DNA of 64,000 nt from an uncultured Desulfatitalea sp. (GTDB lineage: Bacteria; Desulfobacterota; Desulfobacteria; Desulfobacterales; Desulfosarcinaceae): positions 434,001-498,000 of the forward strand of contig CALMNL010000003.1 in assembly GCA_937868765.1 (NCBI GenBank). Direction: 5' to 3'. The notes under the pieces were generated by a model that saw only the letters and a list, made by a program, of their open reading frames with translations, had not been told where the DNA came from and did not search any database. Position numbers and translations under genes: made by a program. Below, piece by piece: positions 28,365 through 38,460 of the stretch (within the stretch, counting starts at the first letter, position 1; each line of letters opens with the position of its first letter).

Positions 28365-28421
28365 GGCCATCCTTCTAACAAATTTCGGTTAACTTGTTAA
28401 AATAGAATGTGACGATGCAAA

Positions 28422-28440
28422 GTCAATGAATTCCATTGAC
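28422..28440. promoter_or_regulatory. 19-bp palindrome in the SDR/ftsH divergent promoter region
   Basis: Perfect inverted repeat GTCAATG-AATTC-CATTGAC. Its arms overlap a TTGACA on the + strand (28436-28441) and a TTGACT on the minus strand, with a TATTTT 16 nt further on for the SDR gene. A second + strand -10-like TATAGT is at 28484-28489. Shape and position suit a dimeric repressor site. Confidence 0.45.
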
Positions 28441-28521
28441 AAACTATGCTTAAGGTCATTGCATCTTGCATTCCGCGTGTTACTATAGTCGCACTGCCTT
28501 GCAACCCAAATAGGAGGACTC

Positions 28522-30357
<1,836 letters not shown>

Positions 30358-30400
30358 AGGGCGTCTCAATAACTTCGTTTTAAGCCGCCTGGTGTGGTTG

Positions 30401-30458
30401 CGCGGTTTTCGAAAGCGATCTCATAGGTGCTCGTATGTCGCGCTGTTCGAAAACCGCG
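30401..30458. repeat. Long imperfect hairpin between ftsH and methyltransferase gene
   Basis: A 12-bp perfect arm pair (CGCGGTTTTCGA at 30401-30412, its complement at 30447-30458). The interior (AGCGATCTCATA against TATG-TCGCGCT) also pairs imperfectly, giving one long stem. It lies between convergent genes and may be a terminator or a dispersed repeat unit. Confidence 0.5.
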
Positions 30459-30545
30459 TCCTTTCTTAAGGGCCTGACTCTTGTTTTCAATAGCCGGTTA
30501 ACGTGCCGATAAATGCCGCCTTGCAGTATAACCAGCTATGCTTGT

Positions 30546-31754
30546 TCATTTTTTCTGCCCCCACACCGCATATACCGGATCGGAAAAGGGGATCTCGCCA
30601 AAGTATTTGTCATGGCGCGGCCGCTTCAACCCCCGGACGGAATAGGTTTGCAGGTCGCTGAACGCACCGGTTCCATGGAAGTACTCGAGCACCAGGCCCA
30701 TGCGTTCGAATTCGCTCAATTGGGTCCAGATTGCAATGGCCTTGGGAGGAAACCAACGGTTGGAGAAAGTGATAATCAGGTGGCCTCCTGGCCGCAGCAC
30801 CCGGGCTGCTTCGGCAAAGACCGCCCACGGATCGGTCAGATATTCCACTGAGGCAGTACAGATGACATCGTCAAAATGGTTCGTAGCATAGGGCAGGGCA
30901 GGGTCCGTGTTCAGATCTTTCACCCTGAAATCACTCAAGGCCTTGTTCTTCTCCAGCTCGGTTGCGTTCATTCCGATGGCGCTGACCTGATTGAAGTTGC
31001 GCCCGGAAGGCAAGTGCGAATCCCAACTGCTCATCAAATCCAGGACACGGGCCCCCGGAAACAGGAAACGTTCATAGAGCTGGCGCACCATTTCCACTGC
31101 GGTGTCATCGATATGCTGCACCAGGCGAGGTTTGGCGTAAAACAAATCGTCGGGGGTCTCATCCGGGCGTGCGAAGGGCGCTTCGCTGAAAAAGTCCGTA
31201 GGTCGATCCTTCCAGCGGGCCTGCATGCCGACACCCCTCGAAATGGTTTGCATCCAATCATGCGAGCCGCCGCCCCGTTCATCGGTTTTAACCGAAACCG
31301 TGCCCACGGTCATGTTGAGAGATACCGGGTTGGCGGCCAGGGGGTGTCCAAAATCAACCAGGATCAGATTTTCATCGGCTTCGATACAACGGAACGGCTC
31401 CCGGTTTTCAGAAAACACATTGGTGACATCGGCCAGCAGCCCTTTGGGATAAAAACGACCCGGTGCGGGGGATTGGCGGGGGGCTTGAATGCGCTGGGGA
31501 TTGAATTGCGACCTTTTCAAACGGCGAATATCCGGAGCGCAGGCCGGCCCAAGCAGTTCTTCGGGGGGCAAGCGCCACTCCAGCCGGTCGCCGGGCAGGT
31601 GCTCCATGAGATCCGCGTAAACCCGGCGGGGCAGAAGGTCGCGCCAGAAGTTGACCGCATGGCCTGCGTAAGCATCCGTGTGGCGGACGTTGGGGCTGTG
31701 CCAGGTCAATTGAAAGAACAAATCTGCAGTGGTATTGGGACCGATGGGTACCAT
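30546..31754 (-). CDS. FKBP/SlyD-like domain fused to SAM-dependent methyltransferase
   Basis: A 402-residue two-part protein. Residues ~10-155 read like an FKBP/SlyD peptidyl-prolyl isomerase domain: HLPGDRLEWRLPPEELLG matches the usual L-x-G-D...PPEEAYG strand, and FRCIEADENLILVDFGHPLAANPVSLNMTV matches the D-x-NHPLAG-x-L-x-F-x-V region. Residues ~225-400 form a class I methyltransferase, with motif I GARVLDLMSSWDSHLP, DDVICTASVEYLTDP and VLRPGGHLIITFSNRWFP. SD AAAGGA. Single gene convergent with ftsH. The methyltransferase assignment is firm, the FKBP-like part likely, and the substrate unknown. Confidence 0.82.
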   Translation of the reverse strand: MVPIGPNTTADLFFQLTWHSPNVRHTDAYAGHAVNFWRDLLPRRVYADLMEHLPGDRLEWRLPPEELLGPACAPDIRRLKRSQFNPQRIQAPRQSPAPGRFYPKGLLADVTNVFSENREPFRCIEADENLILVDFGHPLAANPVSLNMTVGTVSVKTDERGGGSHDWMQTISRGVGMQARWKDRPTDFFSEAPFARPDETPDDLFYAKPRLVQHIDDTAVEMVRQLYERFLFPGARVLDLMSSWDSHLPSGRNFNQVSAIGMNATELEKNKALSDFRVKDLNTDPALPYATNHFDDVICTASVEYLTDPWAVFAEAARVLRPGGHLIITFSNRWFPPKAIAIWTQLSEFERMGLVLEYFHGTGAFSDLQTYSVRGLKRPRHDKYFGEIPFSDPVYAVWGQKK

Positions 31755-31883
31755 GGCGAGTTCCTTTCATTATTATCCATTTTATGACGCTGACAGATAA
31801 TAAGCGGCGCCAGCGACCTCACAAATAGGGAAATACCAGAGGCCATTGGCGGGTGGAACCTACCATCAAACGGCTTCCGTCGG

Positions 31884-32786
31884 TCAAGCGATGGACATGA
31901 GGTAAGCGCGCAGGTTGGTGGCGTCGTTCTTGATGTTGAGCTTGCGGCGCAAGTTCTTGCGGTGAAAATGGATGGTGGTTTCGGAAACGTTCAAAATCTC
32001 GGCGATCTCCTTGCTCGAGCGTCCATCCTTGACCAGCGCGGCCACCTGCATCTCCTGGGGGGTGAGCATGATACTCAGGTTGGTCAGGCGCTGCAGCAAC
32101 GGTGAAATGATATCGTTCAGATGGTTTTCGATGATGGTCAGGGTGGTCTTGTCCCTTGGGCGCAGCGGTGCGCGTTTGAGTTTCTCGATATAGGGAAAGA
32201 CCAGGTCCTTGATGTTGGTCAGTACCTTTTGCTCAAGTTCTCCCTTGTCGGCCTCGCGCTGTTTGAGAAGCACTTTCAGGGCGATATTGGCCTCTTCCAG
32301 ATCCTGTTTCTGTCGTTCCAGGGCCAATTTGTTCTGTTTGAGGGCCTCTTCCGCCAGTTTGAGCTGGGTGATCTCTTCGTGGCTGATGACGACATGGATC
32401 TTGCCGTGCGTCTCCATGCGGACCGCACGCAGGTAAAACCAATGCTGCTCGGTGGGCGAATGGCAGGGGTAATCGAAGAGAAATTCCTGGACTTCGCCCG
32501 TAATGACCGAGCGAATGCCGGCGGCCACAGCGCGGGCATCCCGGGCATCCGGGCCTTCGGCCGCATCGCAGATGCCGAGATAGTTCATACCGATAAAGTC
32601 CTTGGAACTGTCTTGTCCTTCAGAAGCGGCGAATAGCTGCCAGGCCCGGTTGGTTTCCACGATCACCCCCTGGGCGTCGATGATGGCGATGTGCGCAGAC
32701 AGCGCGTTGAGCACACTGCGTCCCAAGTCTCCCGCGAACTCACAGGGGTGACACGAATCCTCGGTTGATCGTAATGTTTTTTTCAT
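31884..32786 (-). CDS. PAS-domain LuxR-type transcriptional regulator
   Basis: A 300-residue soluble regulator. An N-terminal PAS domain (VLNALSAHIAIIDAQGVIVETNRAWQLFA through an FYLRAVRMETHGKIHVVISHEEIT segment) leads to a coiled coil (LKLAEEALKQNKLALERQKQDLEEANIALKVLLKQ, described here by parts) and a middle helical domain. The C-terminal LuxR/GerE helix-turn-helix is LTPQEMQVAALVKDGRSSKE, then IAEILNVSETTIHFHRKNLRRKL. Ligand and targets are unknown. The Met at 32786 is preferred over one 22 residues upstream. Divergent from the gamma-carbonic anhydrase gene. Confidence 0.85.
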   Translation of the reverse strand: MKKTLRSTEDSCHPCEFAGDLGRSVLNALSAHIAIIDAQGVIVETNRAWQLFAASEGQDSSKDFIGMNYLGICDAAEGPDARDARAVAAGIRSVITGEVQEFLFDYPCHSPTEQHWFYLRAVRMETHGKIHVVISHEEITQLKLAEEALKQNKLALERQKQDLEEANIALKVLLKQREADKGELEQKVLTNIKDLVFPYIEKLKRAPLRPRDKTTLTIIENHLNDIISPLLQRLTNLSIMLTPQEMQVAALVKDGRSSKEIAEILNVSETTIHFHRKNLRRKLNIKNDATNLRAYLMSIA

Positions 32787-32953
32787 TGCCGCCAAGCCTC
32801 GGTTTGGATTACAAAGACGCGAACCGCCGGTCCGCCTGTGTTGTTCATACACCGTGCCGTCGGGGAGATTTTAATGGCGGCCGTGCGGCTTTGCAAGGCG
32901 CGCCAATGCAATGCCCCGGAAAAAAAGCTGGACCGGCCACGCGAGGTTGTCCC

Positions 32954-33454
32954 ATGATCATTCCATACAACGGCAAGACCCCCATCATCGGTAAAAATGT
33001 CTTTATCGCTCCATCGGCCGCGGTCATCGGCGAGGTGGTGATCGGCGATGAAACCAGCATTTGGTTCGGCGCGGTGGTGCGCGGGGACATGGACCGAATC
33101 ACCATCGGGGCCGGCAGCAACGTCCAGGACAATTGCACGCTGCATGTGGATCGTGGCCATCCCTTGGCCATCGGCGACGAGGTGACCATCGGGCACAATG
33201 CCGTGGTCCATGGCTGCACCATTGAGGACCGGGCCCTCATCGGCATGCAGGCTGTGGTGCTGAACGATGCCGTGGTAGGAACCGGGAGCGTGGTGGCCGC
33301 GGGAGCGGTGGTGCCTGAAGGTATGCAGGTAGGGCCCCTGGAACTGGCGGCGGGGGTGCCGGCCAAAATCAAAAAACGCTACGACGAGAGCCAATTGGCG
33401 CACAATGCCGGCGAAGCCGCCATCTATAAGCGTCTTAACGAAGCCTACCGTTGA
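32954..33454 (+). CDS. Gamma-class carbonic anhydrase-like hexapeptide protein
   Basis: A 166-residue left-handed beta-helix protein (YrdA/CaiE type). Hexapeptide repeats run from GKNVFIAPSAAVIGEVVIG, and the metal-ligand His residues are in VDRGHPLAIG and GHNAVVHGC. Family members are gamma-carbonic anhydrases or acyl carriers; activity varies. The ATG at 32954 follows GAGGT, while the open frame upstream lacks family similarity. It ends 4 nt from the convergent hydrolase stop. Confidence 0.88.
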   Translation: MIIPYNGKTPIIGKNVFIAPSAAVIGEVVIGDETSIWFGAVVRGDMDRITIGAGSNVQDNCTLHVDRGHPLAIGDEVTIGHNAVVHGCTIEDRALIGMQAVVLNDAVVGTGSVVAAGAVVPEGMQVGPLELAAGVPAKIKKRYDESQLAHNAGEAAIYKRLNEAYR

Positions 33455-33458
33455 ACCC

Positions 33459-34265
33459 TCAAGTCCCTTGAAGATGCGTCACCAGATCCTGGACAGCCTG
33501 CAGATAGGGGGCCAGGCCCCGGGCGAAGATGTCGTTGTGATTGGCACCGTCGATGCGCAACAACCGTTTGTGAGCCGCAGCGGATGCCTCGTGCAGGGCC
33601 TTCCCGTCTCTGAAGGGAATGATGTGATCGTGCTGGGCGTGGATGATCAGGGTGGGTCCGGCATAGCGCCGGATCTTGTCCAGATTGCCGAAGCCCTGCT
33701 CCTCCTTGAAGCCTATCCGTCGCGTATCGACGCCCAACAGTTCCAACAGTGGTTCGGCAAAGGCGAAGCCGCTTTCCACGATCAGGGCGTCGATCTGCTC
33801 CGCATGGGATGTGGCCAGTTCCAGGGCCGAGGCACTGCCCAACGAGCGGCCCATGACAATCAGCGGGCTGGACTGGCCATGCTCGCCCAGCCACTTGCGG
33901 ACGTATTCCAGGATGATGTGGCAGTCTCCCATCATGGCGCTCACCGTGGGCTGGCCGTTGGAAAGACCGTAACCGCGGTAGTCGGCCACCAGAAAGTTGA
34001 TCGCCATCTGGTTGTAAAGCGGCCCCAATTCGTCATAATCTGCTGCGATCTCGCCGTTGCCGTGGAAGAACAGGATGGTGGCCCTGGCACCGGCGACCGC
34101 ATGAAAACGGGTGCCGATATAAATGCCGGCGGAGACTTCAATGCGCGGTGCGCGCTCGTCATCCCGCGCCGTCGGCAGGCCCCACTGCCCGCGGGGATGG
34201 AAGATGGCATTGAGCACCTCGGGTCGATCCAGAAGGGTGTAGTCGGGTCTTTCCACCGCTGGCAT
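33459..34265 (-). CDS. Alpha/beta-hydrolase
   Basis: A 268-residue serine hydrolase-like protein. An oxyanion strand ILFFHGNGEIAADYDELG leads to the nucleophile elbow VMGRSLGSASALELA (Gly-x-Ser-x-Gly, Ser) and a late catalytic Asp/His in PTLIIHAQHDHIIPF and GANHNDIF. It is related to the BEM46/ABHD13 group. The ATG at 34265 is chosen because AAGGAGG sits 6 nt upstream. It is last in a three-gene run with a PNPOx-like protein and a dynamin-like GTPase. Confidence 0.88.
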   Translation of the reverse strand: MPAVERPDYTLLDRPEVLNAIFHPRGQWGLPTARDDERAPRIEVSAGIYIGTRFHAVAGARATILFFHGNGEIAADYDELGPLYNQMAINFLVADYRGYGLSNGQPTVSAMMGDCHIILEYVRKWLGEHGQSSPLIVMGRSLGSASALELATSHAEQIDALIVESGFAFAEPLLELLGVDTRRIGFKEEQGFGNLDKIRRYAGPTLIIHAQHDHIIPFRDGKALHEASAAAHKRLLRIDGANHNDIFARGLAPYLQAVQDLVTHLQGT

Positions 34266-34285
34266 AATACCTCCTTGTGGTCTTC

Positions 34286-34819
34286 TCACTTTTCCAGGTT
34301 CACCGCTATTCTCCGGCCGAATCCAATCCGGTTGTTGGTGTACTGGATCTCCTTGGGAACGAAACGGTAGAGGCGCACCTTGTCGCCCAGCATGGGGACT
34401 TCACTGGATTGCTGTCTGCCGCCTTGCAGAAACGGGCGGGCAAACGGAAATTTCATCAGGAAGCGGGAAACGGCGGCCGCCTGCTCTTTCAGGCGGGTCA
34501 CTTCCTGGAGGACGCCTTGCATCTGGATGCCCTGGATATCTTCCCACCGGGGGCTGTCGGAGAAGAGGGCGGCCGAGGTCACGGGCGCGTTCAGGCCCTC
34601 TTGGATGTGGCGCGATCGCGGGCTGGAGAAGAAGTAAAAACCAGGCGCGTGATAGACATAGTAAACCGGAGCGGCCCACGGGGTTTGCCGCTCGCATGTG
34701 GACAGGACCAGGGTGCGGCATTCGGCGATCAGCGCCCGGACCTGGGTCAGGGCCAGACGGCCGGTATCATCCGGGAGTTGCCCCCCGGTCTTTTCTTCAG
34801 CGCTGGGGTCGTCCTTCAT
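34286..34819 (-). CDS. Pyridoxamine 5'-phosphate oxidase-fold protein
   Basis: A 177-residue flavin split-barrel-like protein (ALIAECRTLVLSTCERQTPWAAPVYYVYHAPGFYFFSSPRSRHIQEGL). The Met at 34819 is the first after the stop of the upstream dynamin gene (16 nt away), whereas the longer open frame runs out of frame through that gene. It is followed after 20 nt by the hydrolase. It is the third protein of this fold in 9 kb. Substrate unknown. Confidence 0.8.
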   Translation of the reverse strand: MKDDPSAEEKTGGQLPDDTGRLALTQVRALIAECRTLVLSTCERQTPWAAPVYYVYHAPGFYFFSSPRSRHIQEGLNAPVTSAALFSDSPRWEDIQGIQMQGVLQEVTRLKEQAAAVSRFLMKFPFARPFLQGGRQQSSEVPMLGDKVRLYRFVPKEIQYTNNRIGFGRRIAVNLEK

Positions 34820-34835
34820 GGGGTGTTTTCCCCGG

Positions 34836-36293
34836 TCAGGCCGGCGGCTCCTTGCGGCGGGAGTCGGAGACCAACCGCAATTGGCCCTGGGTAAACTCGA
34901 TCTCCTCGTCCTCCGGCAGGTTTTCCAACTCCTTGAGTGCCTCCCGAATCTCTTTGGAGCCGCGTTCGTAGATCTTCCAGACGGCGGCATACTCGCGGCG
35001 GGCTTCGCGCAGGGAGAATTTGCCGTTGGTGTTGCGCAGGTAGCCACTCGCCAGCTCGCGCACCGATTCCCAGCTGTCACGCCGGGTCTGAGTCTGCAAC
35101 GGGGTGAGCTGGCCGATGTTCTTCAAGGCCTTTTTCAGGAAACGGTCGAAGAGAAATCGATGCAGCACCAGCGTCCAACCGCCCAGGCAGACCAGGGCCG
35201 CGGCACCGCCGATGCCCAGGGTGATCATGAGACCCAGCGCGGCCACGGGCGGTGCGGCCATGGCGATGGTGAACCCGGCGGCCCCGGCCAGCAGGCTGGT
35301 GCCGATGGCCGCCAGCGACGATTTGATAGTAAAGGCTCGGGATTTCAGGCGAAAATTGATCAAGGCCTCCAGCAGATGGGCCAACCTTTCGCCGTGGGTT
35401 TCGACGAAAGCGGCCAGATTGTCCAACCGATATCGCGGCGCCTGCAAGACGGCCCGCTTGAGCTCCTCGCGCTGGTTCTCCAGGTAACGCAGATAGCTGG
35501 TGTCGTGTTCGTCCTTGTGGGCCGCCGCCTCCTGGGCCGAATAGGTCAGGTGGATCATGGGAATGTCTTTGCGGCCGGTGATCTGGGACAGGTTCCAGCA
35601 CAAGGTGCCATAGACCCTGAGCAGGTCGATCATGGAGGCGCATTCATCGATGCGGTTCAGAACGAAGAGCACACGGTCCTCGAAGGTGCGCGTGGGCAGC
35701 GTGTCACGCAGGCTGGTGTGGATCTCGCGCACCGTGCCCGCCTTGTGGGGGTCGAAAAGCACCAGCACCAGGTCGGCGATCTGGGCCAGGTCGCCGATCA
35801 CTTCCTGGTAGTTGTAGCCGCGGTCCCGCTCGGTGATGCTGTCCAGCATGCCGGGGGTATCGATGATGGCCAGGTTTTCAAGAAAAGGGGAGTTGATCTT
35901 TTTCAACCGGAAGTGAGCCGCGAAGCGCTGGCCGTGCTTCTTCAAGGTCTCGAAGGGGTATTCGCTGTCATTCAGGAGAAATTTGCCGTCACGGGTTTCG
36001 GTTACCTGGACGGGCACCTCGGACGGCTGGCTGTCGTCGTAGGTGATGACCGTGAACGAGTCGTCGGTGGGCGCCTGACCGGTGGCCTGCACCTTGGCCC
36101 CCAGGAAGTCGTTGATCAGGGTCGATTTGCCCGAAGAGTATCCGCCCAGGACCAACACCTGGGGCCGCCATTTGATGGTGGTCTCCAGCGGCACATCGCT
36201 GTAGCCGTAACGCAGGGCCACCGGTGTCAAATGGCCGGCCACCATATCCAGCAGCTCGGTTCGCAGCGCCTTGATGTAATTGTCGCGGTACAT
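34836..36293 (-). CDS. Dynamin/EHD-like GTPase
   Basis: A 485-residue dynamin-superfamily GTPase. P-loop GGYSSGKST is at residues 50-58, switch I Thr in the APTDDSFTVI region, G3 IIDTPGMLDSI and a G4-like NRID. A hydrophobic hairpin (about 318-370) could insert in membrane. It is followed by helical C-terminal segments (YAAVWKIYERGSKEIREALKELENL). It is shorter than canonical bacterial dynamins and EHD-like at the P-loop. First gene of an operon with the PNPOx-like protein and hydrolase; a promoter is visible upstream. A role in membrane remodelling is inferred from family. Confidence 0.87.
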   Translation of the reverse strand: MYRDNYIKALRTELLDMVAGHLTPVALRYGYSDVPLETTIKWRPQVLVLGGYSSGKSTLINDFLGAKVQATGQAPTDDSFTVITYDDSQPSEVPVQVTETRDGKFLLNDSEYPFETLKKHGQRFAAHFRLKKINSPFLENLAIIDTPGMLDSITERDRGYNYQEVIGDLAQIADLVLVLFDPHKAGTVREIHTSLRDTLPTRTFEDRVLFVLNRIDECASMIDLLRVYGTLCWNLSQITGRKDIPMIHLTYSAQEAAAHKDEHDTSYLRYLENQREELKRAVLQAPRYRLDNLAAFVETHGERLAHLLEALINFRLKSRAFTIKSSLAAIGTSLLAGAAGFTIAMAAPPVAALGLMITLGIGGAAALVCLGGWTLVLHRFLFDRFLKKALKNIGQLTPLQTQTRRDSWESVRELASGYLRNTNGKFSLREARREYAAVWKIYERGSKEIREALKELENLPEDEEIEFTQGQLRLVSDSRRKEPPA

Positions 36294-36605
36294 TCGCTAC
36301 TCCAGTCTGGTATTGCATCCATACAGGGCCGTGCGGTGTCCGTCGCGGCCGACAGCGGCAATTTTTTGCATTATTAGAGTCCTTATACGCAATAGGGCGA
36401 ATTAAATCAATAAATTAATCTGGTTAGGCGTTTGCCCCATCGTAACCGCGGTGGCACCGATTTGGGATGCAATAGCATATCGCTTGGGGTAAATGGAAAA
36501 GAAGAGCAGCAAACATCTTTGCCCCGTCACAGGTCGTTTGACACCAGGACGCTTTGGAGTGGGCAAAGGGGACTGATACCGATGCGGTTTGGCAATTGCT
36601 CCGGT
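36294..36605. other. Intergenic stretch between FKBP-like and dynamin genes
   Basis: 312 nt without a supported gene. It holds the dynamin operon promoter (see separate entry) and a loose 8-bp inverted repeat CTTTGCCC/GGGCAAAG (36517-36524 and 36561-36568), which could end transcription from the upstream FKBP-like gene. Open frames here are continuations of the wrong frame of that gene. Confidence 0.5.
36382..36410 (-). promoter_or_regulatory. Sigma70-type promoter for the dynamin operon
   Basis: On the minus strand, TTGATT (36410-36405), a 17-nt spacer and TATAAG (36387-36382), about 80 nt before the GTPase start and in an AT-rich region unlike the surrounding DNA. Confidence 0.65.
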
Positions 36606-37001
36606 TTAGTGGCCGCCGCAGCCGCAGCCGCAACCGCCGCCGCAGCCGGTGGCTTGGGCCATGGCCCGAACCACTTCCTGAGCCGGAGCGGGGGCCACGG
36701 AGGTCACGGTGACATGCAGCGTGTATGGCGGTGCCATGGAAATGGCATGGGCCAAGACACACTGCAGGTGGCCGAATATGAGGGTTTCGACACCCGGCTC
36801 GATGGGCAGGCTGAACTGGTCCCCCACTGATTTGGCATGGAGCATTTTTTCAAAGGGCGTCACGCCGGCTGACCCGATGCCATAGATGAACGCGGCGTTG
36901 GTTTCAATCGTTTCGGTCGTCTTGCCGGCAGCGCCGGGCACGGCTTTGATTTGCAGCTGTACTTTGTCCAGGGGAGCGACGGATTTTACGGGTATCGGCA
37001 T
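36606..37001 (-). CDS. FKBP-like protein with Cys/Gly metal-binding tail
   Basis: A 131-residue protein. The middle segment (GIGSAGVTPFEKMLHAKSVGDQFSLPIEPG) resembles the FKBP-type loop where substrate binds (G-x-x-x-P-x-FE-x-M-L-x-G-x-x-V-G-D). The last 12 residues, from C120 to H131, alternate Cys and Gly (C120, C124, C126, C128, H131), recalling the metal-binding tail of SlyD proteins that serve nickel enzymes. The FKBP match is partial and several active-site aromatics are missing, so catalysis is doubtful. SD GAGGA. Confidence 0.65.
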   Translation of the reverse strand: MPIPVKSVAPLDKVQLQIKAVPGAAGKTTETIETNAAFIYGIGSAGVTPFEKMLHAKSVGDQFSLPIEPGVETLIFGHLQCVLAHAISMAPPYTLHVTVTSVAPAPAQEVVRAMAQATGCGGGCGCGCGGH

Positions 37002-37212
37002 CGGCGGATTCCTCAGTTAGAATTAAGATTGGCCAACTATAAGAATAGTACGGTTGTTTGCAAATCTTGATTGCCTTCAAATCGTCGGTGCAAATCAACA
37101 AGGGGAGCGTACGGGTGAAGGTTGTTCTTTTCGGTGCTCAAAGGCTTTTAGTGAAAAGAAACAACGATGCCCGCATCTGATTTTACTTCTCGTTCGATCG
37201 TGGTGTGCTGCG

Positions 37213-37533
37213 TCAAAGCAAGTGACCGGCGACGTACACACCGTTGTCCGCTTTCAGTCGGGAACGCATGCGATCCATGATGATCCGCATGGGGTCCGTG
37301 CTGGTATCGAAGCGAACGGACTCGAAACAGGATATCAGAAGACGGTCGTTTCCGCTCCAGAGTCGAAAATCGTGCTGCAGGTGGGGAACCAGTTGCTCGC
37401 ACAGTTGATCGAATTGCGCATCGCTCATTTCGGCCATGGCGGCCATTTGTTGGATGGTCAGGTCCGAAACCAGTACATCGACCGCTTCGTCGACGGTCTT
37501 GGGTTGCTTGAAACGTTGAAACCGGTCAATCAT
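37213..37533 (-). CDS. Small helical protein, unknown function (DUF6794-like)
   Basis: A 106-residue acidic helical protein beginning MIDRFQRFKQPKTVDEAVDVLVSDLTIQQMAAMAE. The KTVDEAVDVL start resembles small bacterial DUF6794-type proteins, but I cannot be sure of the family. No TM segment or signal. A good SD (AAGGAG) precedes the ATG at longer than usual spacing. Stands alone between the FKBP-like gene and efpL. Confidence 0.6.
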   Translation of the reverse strand: MIDRFQRFKQPKTVDEAVDVLVSDLTIQQMAAMAEMSDAQFDQLCEQLVPHLQHDFRLWSGNDRLLISCFESVRFDTSTDPMRIIMDRMRSRLKADNGVYVAGHLL

Positions 37534-37828
37534 GTTGCTACTAAAAGCTCCTTCTCAGATCTCGCTGCCGCGCTTTCCAGTCCTGCTCCGTGGCATAAAT
37601 TACAAGCGAATCCATATAGCAAAACATGTGCCCATATTATAGATTTTCAACCCCCTATAAAATTACCTGATTACGAGAAGGCGCGATCCCGCTCGCTTCC
37701 GCTATGGCTGTGTGAGCATTGGTTTCCATAAAAACTAGTTCATATGGGTAGGCCGATATGATAACAAAGGCGCCGTTCGGAGAAGCCTCCGACGTGATTT
37801 CGCTTAATGAAAAGGGAGGGATGTCTTC

Positions 37829-38395
37829 GTGAAAGCATCGCAACTGCGCAAGGGTAATGTGATCGGCATCAACGGCGTGGCCTACCGGGTGCGCGATATC
37901 GATATGCAGACCCCATCGGCCCGGGGCGGCAACACCCTTTTCCGGGTGCGCATGACCAGCATCCCCGGCGGACAGAATATGGATCAGACCTACAAGAGCA
38001 ATGACATCGTCGAGGAACTGAACCTGGAGCGCCGTGCGATTACCTACCTGTATAACGACCAGGAGTCCTTCCATTTCATGGACGCCGAAAATTTTGAACA
38101 ATATGCTGTTCATGTCGATCAACTGGAAGATCAGAAGAACTGGCTCGTGGAGAATATGGAGGGACTGGCGGCGCTCATGCTGGACGGTCAGGTGGTAGCC
38201 GTCGAACTGCCGGCAACCGTGGAGTTTGACATTGCGGAGACGGCGCCGGTCATCAAAGGGGCTACCGCCACCAACCGTAACAAGCCGGCCACGTTGACCA
38301 ACGGCCGGGTGGTGCAGGTGCCAGAGTATATGTCTCCTGGGGATCGCGTGCGGATCAATACCGAAACCGGCAAATTCATGGCGCGGGTCCGATAG
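37829..38395 (+). CDS. efpL: EfpL (YeiP)-type elongation factor P paralogue
   Basis: A 188-residue three-domain EF-P-like protein that should relieve ribosome stalling, as EfpL does at polyproline and related motifs. It follows the EfpL pattern: QTPSARGGNTLFRVRM puts Arg32 at the loop tip in place of the modified Lys of EF-P, followed by ETAPVIKGATATNRNKPATLTNGRVVQVPEYMSPGDRVRI, a close match to E. coli YeiP. Start codon is GTG with AAGGGAGGG 8 nt upstream. No EF-P modification gene is nearby, as expected if Arg32 is unmodified. Confidence 0.92.
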   Translation: MKASQLRKGNVIGINGVAYRVRDIDMQTPSARGGNTLFRVRMTSIPGGQNMDQTYKSNDIVEELNLERRAITYLYNDQESFHFMDAENFEQYAVHVDQLEDQKNWLVENMEGLAALMLDGQVVAVELPATVEFDIAETAPVIKGATATNRNKPATLTNGRVVQVPEYMSPGDRVRINTETGKFMARVR

Positions 38396-38414
38396 GGGTG
38401 GGTTGACGGCATGG

Positions 38415-38452
38415 CGGACGCCCCGCACCGGATCGGCTCCACGGGGCGTCCG
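38415..38452. terminator. Hairpin between efpL and the PHP gene (convergent)
   Basis: Perfect 11-bp stem CGGACGCCCCG/CGGGGCGTCCG with a 16-nt loop between convergent genes, 20 nt after the efpL stop. The loop region contains CCGGATCGGCTCC (38428-38440), identical to the apex of the hairpin at 13739-13770. Confidence 0.7.
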
Positions 38453-38460
38453 GAATGGTT

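Noticed and set aside
34698-36377. 559-codon open frame on the plus strand
   Set aside because: Antisense to the dynamin-like GTPase with its P-loop. The frame arises from codon bias of the true gene.
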